This document shows, in pieces, positions 1 to 11,579 of a DNA stretch of 64,000 nt. The notes beneath the pieces were generated by a model, which saw only the letters and a list, made by a program, of their open reading frames with translations, searched no databases and was not told the origin of the DNA. Each line of letters opens with the position of its first letter. Position 1 is the first letter of the stretch. The DNA is from Prorocentrum cordatum. Lineage: Eukaryota > Sar > Dinophyceae > Prorocentrales > Prorocentraceae. The position numbers were made by a program, and so were the translations under genes. The stretch is from assembly GCA_963575745.1 (NCBI GenBank), contig CAUYUJ010019270.1, forward strand, positions 728,554-792,553. The letters run 5' to 3'.

Positions 1-1290
1 TGCGTTGTAATCGGCGTCGTCGTTGGCGTGGCCGCTGTGGCCAACCGAGCGGGGCCGCCGAGGGGGGCGCGCCTGTGCGGCCACCGTGAGCAGCGCGCGG
101 CGGGCCTCCGGCAGGGGGCACTCCAGGAGCGCCTCCCGCACCAGCTCGTGGGATGTCAGCAGGCCTCGGACCGGGCGGCGTTGTCGTCGCTTCGTCGTCG
201 TCGTCGTCGTTCTCGTCGTCGTTCTCGTCGACTCAAATGCCATCCTCGTTGTCGGCGGCGTCGTCATCTTCGTCGTCGCAACCGTCGCAATCGTTATCGT
301 TAACGCCATCACCGTCATTATCGCCGTCGTAATCGTCGTCGTTGTCGTCACCGTCGGCGTCATCGTCGTCGTCATAGTCGTCGTCGTCGTCGTTCAACGT
401 ATATTTTCGCGGTCGTCGCCGCCACGGTCAAACGCGGCTCAGAGAGCTGGCCGAGATGGGCCCTTTGGGGTTCAGAGGACGGCTTCGAAAAGGGTCTCGG
501 GATGACGACTGCGACTGCAAAGCCGACGGCGACGCCGACGACGCCGGCCTGGCGGAGGTGGCGCGCCGAGTGTGGCTGCTCGAAAGACGTCGTCAAAGTC
601 GTTGTCGAACACATCCTCCTCCACTTCGCGCCTTCTCCTCCCCATCCTCCTCCTACTTTTCGCCCCTCCTCATGCCACCTCCTCCTCCCCCTCCTCCTCC
701 TCCTCCTGCTCCTCCTCCTCCTATCCCTCCGACCTTCTGCCTCCTCCCCCTCCTCCCTCCTAGTGCCTCCTCCTCCTCCTCCTGCTCCTCCTCCTCCACT
801 TCCTCCTCCTCCCTCCTCATGCCTCCTCCTCATCCCTCATGATGTTTCCTCCTCCTCTTCATCCTCCTCCTCCTCATCTTTCTCCTCCTCCTCCTGTTCC
901 TCGTCCTCCTGCTCCTCCTGCTCCTCCTGCTCCTCCTCCTCCTCTTCCTCCTCCTCCTCATCCTCCTCCTCGGTCGGTCGGTCGGTCGGAAGGCTGTAGG
1001 TTCGTAGCCCGTACAAGGATGGAGCATGGAGCAGAGCACAGACAAAAGCAGGAAAAGGTAAAACACATGCACATGCGGAGAAGAAAAGGGGGGGCACAAG
1101 ACCCGCAACCTGAGCACCACCTCCGCGCACCCTTGAGGGGGCGTCCCTCTGTGTCTAGTGTCCCTGTGAGCCATGCAGTCGTTGGCCATGGCATGGGTCA
1201 TGAGGGGGTCGAGGGGGATGAAGAAATCCGCAGCCCAATCATGGAGCAACCAATCGACAGAGGAGCCATGGCCACTAGAAAAACACATTA
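1..1290. other. Low-complexity edge, no gene recognised
   Basis: The first 600 bases are GC-rich with a CGT/GTC triplet stretch at about 180-395. A CCT-rich microsatellite fills about 640-975 and ends in a short GGTC repeat. Open frames here are repetitive serine, proline, valine or arginine runs on both strands, as expected from triplet repeats. The stretch 990-1290 is more complex, but I recognise no gene in it. Confidence 0.6.
640..975. repeat. CCT-rich trinucleotide microsatellite
   Basis: Nearly uninterrupted CCT/CTC triplets with occasional GCT and CAT. The same triplet recurs at about 2490-2520, 40.95-41.1 kb, 42.99-43.17 kb, 45.0-45.76 kb and 47.79-47.86 kb, and throughout the introns of the gene at the right end. 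Confidence 0.9.
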
Positions 1291-2421
1291 TCCCAGTGCG
1301 ACCCTACCTAGGAGTTGGAGCCTCGAGGAAAGCAGAATTAGTAGGAGAGGGAGGAAGGAGGGAAGGAGGGAGGAAGAGGAGGAGGAGAGAGAGGAAGGAG
1401 GGAAGGAGGAGAGAGGGAGGAGGGAAGGCAACGAGGACGAAAGGCATTACGACGCGGTGCTGAACAAAGACATGCACACACACACACACACGCACACACA
1501 TGGATACATGCATACATACACAAATGCATAACTACGTGCATGCACACGTGCATGCATACCTTGGTTTTACGTTTGCTTGTGCTTTGCTTTGCTTTGCTTC
1601 TGCTTTGCTTTGCGTTGTCTTCGGCAATTTTGCTTTGTTTTGTCTTCGTTGATGTTGCTATGCTATGCTATGCCGCGCTATGCTATGCTATGATATGGTA
1701 TGGTATGCTATGCTGCGCTATGCTTTGCTATACTAGGCTATGTTATGATATGCTATGCTGCGCTATGCTATGCTGTGCAATGCGATGCTATCATGTGTTA
1801 TGCTATGCTATGATGCGCTGTGCTATGCTAATCATGCTATGCAATACTGTGCTATGTTATGCTAAGCTATGCTAAGCTATGCTATGCGATACTGTGCTAT
1901 GTTATGCTATGCTGTGCTATGCTATGCCATGCTATGCTACGCTAAGCTAAGCTACATTAGGTTAAGCTAAGCTCAGCTAAGCTAAGCTAAGGTAAGCCAA
2001 GCTAAGCTAGGCTAAGCTAAGCCGAGCTAAGCTAAGCCAAGCTACGCTAAGACGAGATAAGCTAAGCCAAGCTAAGGGGGCGCTATGCTAAGCTATGCTA
2101 AGCTATGCTATGCAATACTGTGCAATGTTATGCTATGCTGTGCTATGCTATGCCATGCTATGCTATGCTACGCTAAGCTACATTAGGCTAAGCTAAGCCA
2201 GGCTAAGCTAAGCGAAGCTAAGCTAAGGTAAGCCAAGCTAAGCTAAGCTAAGCCAAGCTAAGCCAAGCTAAGCTAAGACGAGATAAGCTAAGCCAAGCTA
2301 AGGGGGCGCGACTGGGGGAACCGCGGGGCGGGGACCGGGGGAACCGCTCGGGGCATGTAGCACTGCCCGGCCCCTTTAAGCTAAGAAAGTAAGAACCCTC
2401 TAGGCAGAGCCTAGGTAGGGA
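1291..2421. mobile_element. Non-autonomous element A with satellite core
   Basis: The left end (TCCCAGTGCGACCCTACCTA, from 1291) and the right end (a G-rich block from about 2303 closing with CCTAGGTAGGGA near 2421) both recur around the next element. The ends share an inverted CCCTACCTAGG / CCTAGGTAGGG. The interior is tandem repeat: purine-rich, a short CA run near 1475, TGCTTTGC, then TGCTATGC and GCTAAGC units up to about 2300. No protein is encoded. I infer a repeat unit whose ends are fixed and whose core is a freely evolving satellite. Confidence 0.55.
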
Positions 2422-2611
2422 ATGATGGACATCAGAGAGCATGGCAGAGGCGAGCAAGCGACACAATTGTTCCGGATATACCTGCCATCCTCCTCCTCCT
2501 CCTCTTCCTCCTCCTCCCTTTATTTATTTGAATATGCTACTACTCCTCCCTCTCCCCGGCCGATAGCCGCCCCATCCGGGACGTCCCATCCGAACCTGCA
2601 AAAAAAAAAAA

Positions 2612-3410
2612 TCCCAGTGCGACCCTACCTAGGAGTTGGAGCCCCTAGGAAAGCAGCATTAGTAGTAACAGTAAAGCTAAGCTAGAGCTAAGAAAAAGCT
2701 AAGCTAAAGCTAAGCTAAAGCTAAGCTAAAGCTAAGCTAAAGCTAAGCTAAAGCTAAGCTAAAGCTAAGCTAAAGCTAAGCTAAGGCTAAGCTAAAGCTA
2801 AGCTAAAGCTAAGCTAAAGCTAAGCTAAAGCTAAGCTAAAGCTAAGCTAAAGATAAGCTAACGCTAAGCTAACGCTAAGCTAGAGCTAAGCTAAAGCTAA
2901 GCTAGAGCTAAGCTGAAGCTAAGCTAAAGCTAAGCTGAAACCAAGCTGAAACCAAGCTAAAGCTAAGCTGAAGCTAAGCTAGAGCTAAGCTAAAGCTAAG
3001 CTGAAGCTAAGCTGACGCTAAGCTAGAGCTAAGCTAAAGCTAAACTGAAGCTAAGCTGAAGCTGAGCTAAAGCTAAGCTAAAGCTAAGCTAAAGCTAAGC
3101 TAGAGCTAGGCTACAGCTAAGCTAGAGCTAAGCTGAAGCTAAGCTAGAGCTAAGCTGAAGCTAAGCTAACGCTAAGCTAGAGCTAAGCTAAAGCTAAGCT
3201 AAGCTAAAGCTAAGCTAAAACTAAGCTAAAGCTAAGCTCAAGCTAAGCTAAAGCTAAGCTGAAGCTAAGCTAAGCTGGGTGAACCCAAGGGGCGCAACTG
3301 GGGGAACCGCGGGGCGGGGACTGAGGGAACCGCCCGGGGCGATTTACACTGCCCGGCCCCTTTAAGCTAAGAGAGTAAGAACCCTTCTAGGCAGAGCCTA
3401 GGTAGGGAAT
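2612..3410. mobile_element. Non-autonomous element B, sister of element A
   Basis: It shares about 55 bases of left end with element A (2612-2666 against 1291-1349) and about 120 bases of right end (3289-3410 against 2303-2423). The core differs: an 11-bp satellite, AGCTAAGCTAA with point variants, from about 2675 to 3285. The left end is preceded by a run of A. The same inverted CCCTACCTAGG termini are present. I see no clear target duplication. Confidence 0.55.
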
Positions 3411-5290
3411 AAACATGTGGTGCCATTTTCCTCTCAACATGGACATTATGTCGTCCACGTCGATAACGCCTTGCAAGAAACACACAAAGTGCACGCGCGC
3501 GCGTTCGTGTCAAAATCATATCAGACACGCTGTCTGTGCAAGCATTTCAACCTACAAACAAAAAAAAGGAGCAAACAATTGCTTTTCATCGCAAATCTTC
3601 AGAACTCCTGCCGGCGCGCAATTCCTGAAATCATCGGAAGCCATACGATTTCCATGATTTCGTGAAACAGCCAGCGATATCATCACGCCGCGCGGTGCAC
3701 TCGCGATGCTCGGTCATACACCCAGGGCGCGATTTCTGTGCAAACAATACCATGCGGGCGACATGCGCGCGCGTCGCCGCGAGCGCATGTCCAAATCCTT
3801 CCAGAGTCGTCGCCATCATCGGCACCGTCGCTGGCCTTGCCGTCGTTGTCGCCATCATCGCGGGTCACCACCCTCCTCATCACGTCGTCACCGTGGTCGA
3901 CGTCATCATGCCATCGCGCCCGCCCGAGTCACCGACCTGCACCGAGGTGCCCGCGCGCTGGCGCGTCCTTTGAGACGTCTTGGGCCAGTTCCCACCGGCC
4001 ACCGCAATCGTGGCCGCAAGAATTCTGCCATACCAGCTGGCCGATCTGCGCGTGCGATGCATTTTGCCAGCCAAGCTTCCTGGGGCTTTCTGGGGCTTCC
4101 TGGACCTCCTGGGGCTTCCTGGAAGGGCTCCTGGCGTCTCCTGGGCCTTCCTGGGGCCTCCTGGGGAAGGACTCAATGGGGCCTTCAGGGGACTCCTGGA
4201 GCCTCCTGGGGCTCCCTGAGGTGTCCTGAAACATCCTGGGGCTTCCCGGGGCCCTCGTGGGGCTTCCTGGGTCCTCTTGGGGCATCCTCGACTCGTGCTG
4301 AAATGCCCGCGAAGCCTTTGAGACAAGCTGGGGAGTTCCCATCGCTGTCGCGGCCGCATCAGCTGTGCCAAACCAGATCGCCGATGTGATCTCGGCCCCG
4401 GTTGTGCCAGCACTGTTTCTTACGTTGTGGGAGGGCGGGTGGGACTGGGCATGCCATGCATGTCTCGCTCGAGATGACTAAGTTGACTCCGACTCCTACT
4501 CCTACTCCTACTCCTACTCGTACTCCTGTTTCTACTATTTTCTACTCCTACTCCCACTCTCACGAGATTATCATCGGAAGTGCGCCAATGGGGGTCGTTG
4601 AGCGGGCCGACCCATACCTCCGCATTCTGACGGACTCGGGCGAATACCAAAGAATTCGAATGCATCCTGACGGATCCTGACGGATCCTCAGCGGCGGGCG
4701 CCCGTCCAGGGTAGCACGGGCCGCCCGCCGCAAGGGGGCCGTGGCTGGGTGACTCAGGTCACCAGCTCCAGCGTGGCTCGGACTTCGCGGCGCTCGCCGA
4801 ACGCACCGCGCGCCGAGCGCGACGACGCGCAGCGGGCGACGATTGCGAACGACAACGCGCCGACGATTGGTTGGCCCACGAAAGCGACGACGACGACGAT
4901 GACGGCGCGCCCGTGGACGGCGGGCGACGACTGCCAGATCAATCAAAAGCAGGCCGCAGAGATGAGCCAAGATGCCGCATATGTTCGTCGAGTCCTCAAC
5001 TGCCGCCGCGGTTTGCTCTGCGCCCTCGCCCCTTGGCGTCGGCGCGTTTTAAGACAGGGCCCTCGGCGAGCGCATTACACGGCATCATTATCAGGCGCCG
5101 CGTGGCCTGAATGCGTTCTGGCCAGAACTCCTCCGCGGCTGCCGTCGGTCTTGCGCGTGCCGCGCGTTGCGAGCGCGTTTCATGTTCATTTGGACGTCAT
5201 TATTTGACAGTGCGCTCTCGTCGGGCTGAGCCAGTAGCACTCGAAAGGAAGGTGGCGGATGAGGAGGGAGGGGCGATTGGGGTTCGTGGA
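3411..5290. other. No gene recognised; short minisatellites
   Basis: Mixed sequence with a GGGGCTTCCT-type minisatellite at about 4075-4290, which makes collagen-like shadow frames, and an ACTCCT repeat at about 4487-4560. Several 60-230 codon open frames exist on both strands. None has a recognisable domain or a composition that stands out. Confidence 0.5.
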
Positions 5291-5299
5291 GCTCCGCAC

Positions 5300-6565
5300 T
5301 GCCGGGGGCGGCCCCGGATGACCCGGAGGGAACCAGATCCGGACTGGCGTGGTGTGGTCGGGCGGGGGGCCTGGCCGCGGTAGCAGGCGTATCTCCCGTT
5401 TCCCAGGGGCTGCTGCGATTGCTGTTGCTGCTGCTGCTGGAGGGAGTCTCGGGGTCCGGTGAGGCATGCGTCGTTGGGCGAAGGCTGAAGGTCGATTGGT
5501 GGAGGCGGAGGTGGAAGGTCGGATGCTGGGTGCTGGAGGTCGGAACGCATAGGTGGCGGAAGCTGGAAGTCGACGGGTGGAGGCTGAGCTGAAATTGAAC
5601 ATCGGACGTCAGACGTTGGAGGTCGGAGCGCTGATATGGCGGAAGCTGGAGTTCGATAGGTGGAGGCGGAAATTCGAAAATTGGGTGCTGAGTGCTAGGG
5701 GTCGGAGCGCTGGGATGGTGGAAGCTGGCGGTCGATTGGTGGAGGTGGAATTGGAAAGTCGGATGCTGGGTGCTGGAAGTCGGAGCGGTGCGGCCGGGGG
5801 TCGATAGGTGGAGGTGGAAGTGGAAGGTCGGATGCTGTGAGCTGGAGGTCGGAGCGCCGAGGCTGGAAGTCGCGAAGTGGTGGTGGGAGTGGAATGACGG
5901 ATGCTGGATGCTGGAGTCTGGAGCGATGAGGTGGTGGAAGCGGCAGGTCGATAGGTGGAGGTGATAATGGAGAGTCGGATGCTGGATGCTGGAGGTCGGA
6001 GCGCAGAGGTGGTGGGAGCTGGAAGCGCGGCGGTGCCCCGACTTCCGCCGGCGCTGGTGCCGCAGCCTCCTCTGGCACGGGCGGCACGTGCATCGCGCTG
6101 TCGACGGAATGCCCCGACGCGGACGAAATTCTGGTCAATGACCCTGGGCTCGCCCCGTGGAGTTGCTGCTGGCGGAGGCTGAAGGTGGAAGTGTGTGCGC
6201 TGGCCATGGCGAGGGCGACGTTGCCGTCGACACTGTCGGGGCGGCTGGTCTCGACGTCGCGATCGTCGTGGGCGCCGCGCAGCTGGTCCCCTTCCTGGGC
6301 GCCCGCGTCGAGCTGCACCTCGCCGAAGCCCGGTGGAGGTCTCGGGCGGCCCGGAGAGAACCAGACCCAGAGGGGGGGGGTCTGGTCGGGCGGGAGGCCT
6401 GGCCGCGGTAGCAGGCAAATCTCCCGGCGCCCCAGGGGCTGCTGCGATAGTTGCTGCTGCTGCTGCTGCTGCTGCTGGAGCGACTCTCGGGGCCTGGTCA
6501 AGCTTGGGTCGTTGGGCAAAGGCTGGAGGTCGATAGGTGGAGGCAGATGTGGAAAGTCGGGCGCT
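5300..6565. repeat. Internal duplication plus 78-bp tandem repeat
   Basis: About 220 bases at 5300-5525 recur at 6340-6565. The match includes a GCTGCTGCTG run and the string CTGGCCGCGGTAGCAGGC. Between and after the copies lies a tandem repeat of roughly 78 bases (about 5500-5990 and 6520-6720) with the recurring phrase AGGTCGGAGCGC. A GGA microsatellite follows at about 6735-6860. Confidence 0.6.
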
Positions 6566-7017
6566 GGGCGCTGGAGGTCGGAGCGCTGAGGCGGCGGAAG
6601 CTGGAGGTCGATAGGGTGGGGTGGAAGTGGAAAGTCGGATGCTGGATGCTGCGTGTCGGAGCGCTGAGGTGGTGGAAGTTGGAGGTCAATAGGTGGAATC
6701 TGAGTGTCGATAAGCGAAGTTCGATAGGAGGAAAAGGAGGAGGAGGAGGACGAGGAGGAGGAGGAGGAGGACGAGGAGGGGAAGGAGGGGAGGGAGGAGG
6801 AGGAGGAGGAGGAGGAGGAGGAGGAGGAGGAGGAGGAGGAGGAGGAGGAGGAGGAGGAGGATCGCGCGCCACGGAGGGAAAAGGGGGGACAGAGAAGTCC
6901 GACAGTCCGACCGCTCTTCCTCCAAGGGGTGCCCATCCAAGTGGACCTTTGTCGACCGCAGGCATGGCGGCCAGAAGCCTGCCCATGCCCCGCGACAGGG
7001 CCCCCCTGAAGGATCAA
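5695..7017 (-). CDS. Proline-rich repeat ORF, function unknown
   Basis: This is a 440-codon open frame on the minus strand. Its N-terminal third is poly-serine from the GGA/TCC microsatellite. The rest consists of a 26-residue repeat of the type IDLQLPPPQRSDLQHPASDF, with a glutamine run near the middle. The repeats keep their frame over more than a kilobase, which slightly favours coding, but the DNA period (78 bp) is a multiple of three, so the frame would be kept anyway. No domain is recognised. It may be a shadow of a minisatellite. Confidence 0.25.
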   Translation of the reverse strand: MILQGGPVAGHGQASGRHACGRQRSTWMGTPWRKSGRTVGLLCPPFSLRGARSSSSSSSSSSSSSSSSSSSSSSSLPSFPSSSSSSSSSSSSSSFSSYRTSLIDTQIPPIDLQLPPPQRSDTQHPASDFPLPPHPIDLQLPPPQRSDLQRPAPDFPHLPPPIDLQPLPNDPSLTRPRESLQQQQQQQQQLSQQPLGRREICLLPRPGLPPDQTPPLWVWFSPGRPRPPPGFGEVQLDAGAQEGDQLRGAHDDRDVETSRPDSVDGNVALAMASAHTSTFSLRQQQLHGASPGSLTRISSASGHSVDSAMHVPPVPEEAAAPAPAEVGAPPRFQLPPPLRSDLQHPASDSPLSPPPIDLPLPPPHRSRLQHPASVIPLPPPLRDFQPRRSDLQLTASDLPLPPPPIDPRPHRSDFQHPASDFPIPPPPIDRQLPPSQRSDP

Positions 7018-8386
7018 TCAGCCGTCTGAATCAGCACCGAATCCCTGGTCTTCAGGGCGCTCGCGCCATTCTCCAAGGGTTCGCTCTTCGGGCTCGCTTG
7101 GCCCAAAGGCTAAGAGAAAATCAGCAGGGCAAAAGAAACAGGCGGGCCTCTATCTGGCCCGTGTCTGGCCTCTCGTTTTTGGGCCCCTGGAACTATTCCA
7201 AGACCGCCCGCCAAACTCCCGAGCCGCCGCGCCGGGAGTCCTCCAGGGGCCCAGTTCGAGAGGTCGGTTAGGGTGCTTGCCCCTACGAACAGCGCCCGTA
7301 TCTGTCATGTCAGGGCCTACCAGGGCCCCGCGGGAGCCGCCGCAGGCAACTCGGAGCTCCATGGGGCCTTGCGACAATCAAGCATAGCCTCCGCAAACGG
7401 AGCCTACCAACATCGGCGGTTGGCCCTTGGCCATCGAATCAAACTCCAGCCAACAACGCCCCCTGGAAGCCCAGGGTGCTTGGTCCGAGTCTAGGGCCAT
7501 CGGGGCCTGCACTGGACCGCGCCGCTCGCTCGGGCTGCCAGCCGATGGGGAGGGCTCAGGCGGAGGGGGGGATTAGCAGCCGCAGCCTTCACTCCCCCAA
7601 ACAGCTCCACCAGAGCCCCTCCCTCGCGGCACCACGCTCTGGCGAGATCAAGGTGAGACCCCGGGCTCCCAGGATATCCAAAAATCCTGAACCTGCGCAG
7701 TGAGCCATGGCCCTGCTGCCGAATCGGAGCAGGGCCACTGCAGACCCACGGGTCACTCCTCACCAGCCTAGCTCCTTGTTTTGTCACACGATTGGCAGCC
7801 TTGTTACCTGCGTGCACAAATGCCGATATGCGTCATCCGCGCACATCTTTCATGCTAGTGCGTGCCCTCACCTTCTTGAACACAACCGCCGCGGGCAAGG
7901 CGTCTCGCCTCCAACCCCGGCACGCTGGGCACTGAAAAAGACGGCGGACGAGGGCCCCGGGCACTTCCCCGCGGATGAGACAGTGACTCGGCAGCTCGGA
8001 ATCCAGCCCTTGCGGGCGGAACTGGGCCGAGTGCGCGCCCGTGGCCAGGCCGCGCAAGACACCTTGCTCCCTCGCGCCCCAAGTCCCGTCAGTAACCGCC
8101 CCCTTTCCTGCGGGTCATGCCTGGCATGCAGCAGCTCGTCGAGCGGCCCCCTAAAATTCATGTCTCGCAAGCCTGTGCATCGCCCAAACTTTGCCGGGCC
8201 AGACCTGTCCGCGCCTGCTGCTAGGATGGCCCTACGGGCTGCGAAAGAAAGCGATATCGCACTACCGTCCCGTTGCTCTCCTGTCGGTTCTAGCGGCGTC
8301 CACTGGTCCAGCAAAACTAGCAAGTTGCACTCGGCAGCCCATGGCTAGGCCACAATGCTTCGGGGAAATGACACTGTGAACTTTAC
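7018..8386. other. GC-rich stretch, no gene recognised
   Basis: Non-repetitive GC-rich sequence with open frames of up to about 210 codons on both strands. I see no motif, domain or splice pattern in it. Confidence 0.4.
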
Positions 8387-9800
8387 CTAGCGCAGCTTCC
8401 GCTGCCCGAAACCTAGACGCCATCGCGGCGCGAGGCTGCAGGCCGCCAAAACACGGGCCTCCCCACGTTTCTGCCCAAAGCGTTTTGCCCCGCTCCTCGA
8501 CGCGACGAGGGGGGGGGGATTGGCGGCTGGTAAAGGCCTCTGCCAAACGTTGGTTTGCCCCGCCCCCTGCCCGAGCTTTAGCGCCCCCGCCGCGCGCGGT
8601 CCCGCGGGCGCGCCCAGCTGAGCCCAGCGGTCTGCGACAGGGTGATCGAAACACCAGCTGGCCACAAAAAGGTCCTCGCCGAGTTGATCGCAATTGGCTT
8701 CCTGAGGCCGCGACAATGATGCTCCTAAGTGCACTGCCCACTGAGGCATTTTGAGATCCTCCTCATAAATGTTCCAGCCGCCTCCACTTGAAACAGGGAG
8801 CCCAGCTGAAGCCATCAGTTCCCTAATGCGCTCGAGCATGGAAAATTTGGAGCGTAGCCGACCGGGGCAAACAGAAACGGCAACTCGCGATGGGCCATGG
8901 CCGTGACAACCACCACCCATTCCGTCACATATCCTCGCTGATGTGCCCAAGTTCTCGCCGCCTTGATCTGGGCCTCCACCAGCCTGTGCCCATGCGCGAG
9001 GCAAGCATCGGCACGCATCTCTCTTTGGCCCCACGAGCCAACTCAGGATATTGCTTGGCCTTCTTCCAGGCATTCGAATTTTAGGTGACCGCCGTGATCC
9101 CGCACTCCTGCTTGTCGCCCTCCAAAGTCTGGGTCTGGCCTGCAACTGACTCACCGCCCAAAGTGCTCGTCGAAGTCCCAGCTTCTGGGGCTGCCCTGCC
9201 ACGGGCCCACCCAGAAACCTGTTTCGCCCCGCAGCCTGGAAAAGCGGGGCGCTCACCGCACACCCGCGCGTCCGCGGCACTGCGACGAGGCTGCGCTCGA
9301 TCGAAGGCATCGACCACCCGCGCGCCTGCGGCCTCGCCCCAGAGCTCCCCCCCCCCCCCTGCAGGGTCTGCCATGCCGCGGGCCCCCCCCCAGGACGTCG
9401 CACCAAGGGGGTCGCACTTTCCTGGGGCATCGGCCATCCGCGCATCTACGGCCCAGGCAAGCGGCTGGTCCTGAGCGAGGGCGCAGACTACCCGCATGTC
9501 TGCGGCCTCGCTGAGCGGACCGCGACCCCCTTTCGGGGTCTGCCCTGTGGCTGGCCCCCCCAAGGTCTCGGGAGTCCAGGCGCGCATGGGAGGCCGCTCC
9601 TCCCCGGGCATCGACCACCCGCGCATCTGTGGACCAGAGAAGAGGCTGGACCTGAGCGACGGCATCGACTACCCGCATGCCTGCGGCCTCGATCCAAGGC
9701 CCGCTGCCCCCCTTTAGGGTCTGCCCTCGGCTGGGCCCCCCCCCGGGACCTCCGTCGGCCCCAAACAATGCCGCTGCCTCCTGCCTGCAAGCTGCCCGCG
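8387..9800 (-). other. Possible 3' part of retroposed gene; compound repeat
   Basis: Minus-strand frames run through the stretch. One at about 8690-8870 reads like ordinary protein (RIRELMASAGLPVSSGGGWN). Between about 9250 and 9730 a compound tandem repeat of roughly 178 bases carries five copies of a phrase like CATCGACCACCCGCGC, which makes long artefactual frames. It may be the tail of the SL-tagged sequence upstream on the minus strand (9808-11579). The link is inferred from strand and order only. Confidence 0.3.
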
Positions 9801-9807
9801 AACAAAA

Positions 9808-11579
9808 TCAACCAGCCTTCCAAGTTCGCCCCAGCGGTACCCTGCAAAAGGCATCCCAACCGAACCTGTCGGGGATCTCATGCTGTATCGAACCGCCTGT
9901 CTGTTCCATGTGCCATATGCCATTCGACCGGGCTTCCATGCACTCCCCCATGGCCACCTGCTCCAGCTCACCCGGACTCTCACGCCCTTGGCCCTGCCAG
10001 GGGCGACTCCTGCACCTCTTGGCCATGTCCCGCCCGAGCTGTGCGCGGCCTGGATTCGGCAAAAATCTGGCGTGGTATTCCACGCGCCATCGCTGCCAGG
10101 GGCCTTGGTCCAAATGGCTGTGTCCTTTGATGTGCCAGATCAATCGGGTGCCCCGGCTCGCCCTCGCTTCATCAAGCTCGCGCCTGCTTCTGTCTGGGAC
10201 TGCCCTCGGCGCCGCCCCTGTAGGTGGCCTCCCCATCAGTTGCTGCAGTGGCGGGTTCGCAGTATAGGCTCTCTTGGGCGCCTCCAGCCAACTTCGCTCT
10301 GGCTGCCGCGACTGCTGCCTGCAGCTCCCCAGCGGTGGGCGCTGCAGCCACTGACTGCTTATGCTGTGCTCCTGAGGCAGCCGCAGATGCTGGGCTTGCT
10401 GAACTTCCCCCCGCGCTGGCGCCAGCCCCAGCGCTCGCGCCGGTAGGAGGAAGAGCAGAAGCACCCCGAGGAGTCGACGACCCTTCCCCGCTGGAGACGG
10501 ACGCCGCGTCATCCTTGCGGGCCCGCTTAGCAAACAAGCGCCGGCGCATCGCCCTGGCCTCTGCACAGAACCTCTGGATATTCGCCGCACTCGGCCCGGA
10601 GCTCCATGGCCGCGTTGCCGTTGAGCTCCAGCCACTTGCTCCGGTCGACCTCCTCAAGTTCTAGGCCGCTGAGGTCGAGAAACTCTCGGTCGACGATCTC
10701 GACCGCGTCGAACCCGCTCCCATCTGCGAGCAGCTGCGACAGGTTGATTTGCGAACCTGCTGGCACCTGCGTCGCATCTGGCGCAGCTGTGCCAGGCGCC
10801 GCACGCTGGAGCTCCGCCTTGAGTTCCGCCTGCCACTCTGCCTTGGCCAGCGCCGCCGCATGAGCCACCGCCGCCGTCTCCTTGCTGCAGTCCTCCAGCC
10901 AGCGCCGCGCCTCGTCCTCCTGCTGCACCGCCTGCTCGGGCGCCTTCTCCGCCCTGCGACGCGCAACCCCCTTCGATCTGATGGCATTCTCCAGAAGCGG
11001 CTGCCGAGGCGCGGCAGGCGGCCCAGGTGCCACCGCCCGCGCCTGGCCCGGAGCTCCTGGGCCCCTGCGTCCTTGCCGACATGCTGCTGGAACTGTTGCA
11101 GGAGCTCGGCCACCGAGACAGCGCCCGTTCCGCGCTGCGGCGGCGTCGATGGCATGGGCGCCTGCATGCGGGGGGGCGCCCAGGACCCTGGCTGCTGGGT
11201 TGGCTGCCTCTGCCACTGGCCCCCGCCACCTGACTCCGACCGCGCCCCCTGCGCCGCCGCGGCTGTTGGACTGCTGGGGCGAGGGCAGCGCCTCGAGAAT
11301 ATCGCGCAGACCTCGGTTTCCAGTTCCGACGGTGGCGACAGCTCGCGCGCGAGAGGAACTGCTTCGTCGCATCCTCGACCACCATGGGCTCCGACAAGGG
11401 CTCGCGAGAACGCGAGCGGTGCCCGCGAGGCAGAATGCACTGTGCCGGAATAACCCTGCTCGGGCTCCGCGTGAAAGCCTGGGCGCGGCCCGAGGATCGC
11501 TGGCGGGGGCGCGCCCCCCCTTGCCACGCCTCAAGTCGCTGAGCCCCCCGCTGCGGACTTGAACCAAAATGGCCACGGA
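9808..11579 (-). pseudogene. SL-tagged retroposed gene copy, frameshifted
   Basis: On the minus strand a DinoSL-like sequence (11558-11579) opens into a frame that continues to about 10527. It contains an acidic segment with the strings LSQLLADGSGFDAVEIVD and LDLSGLELEEVDRSKWLEL. The sense then moves to another frame (10657-10172) with a basic stretch, CAEARAMRRRLFAKRARKDD, and an alanine/serine-rich tail. It moves again to a third frame ending near 9808, with the string GTRLIWHIKGHSHLDQGPWQ. A spliced leader in genomic DNA followed by an intron-poor, frameshifted frame is the expected form of an mRNA that was trans-spliced, reverse transcribed and inserted. I do not recognise the protein. 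Confidence 0.4.
11558..11579 (-). other. DinoSL relic 1
   Basis: Reading the minus strand, these 22 bases match the dinoflagellate spliced leader with two differences. The core CCATTTTGG is intact, followed by TTCAAG where the leader has CTCAAG. The leader is normally added to mRNA 5' ends in trans. Finding it in the chromosome marks reinsertion of a processed transcript. Confidence 0.75.

Noticed and set aside
3880-4413. Collagen-like Gly-Pro frames on both strands
   Set aside because: They result from a GGGGCTTCCT minisatellite; no other collagen features.
8387-9445. 352-codon minus-strand frame as an intact gene
   Set aside because: Much of it runs through the compound 178-bp repeat and no domain is present; only a short central part reads like protein.
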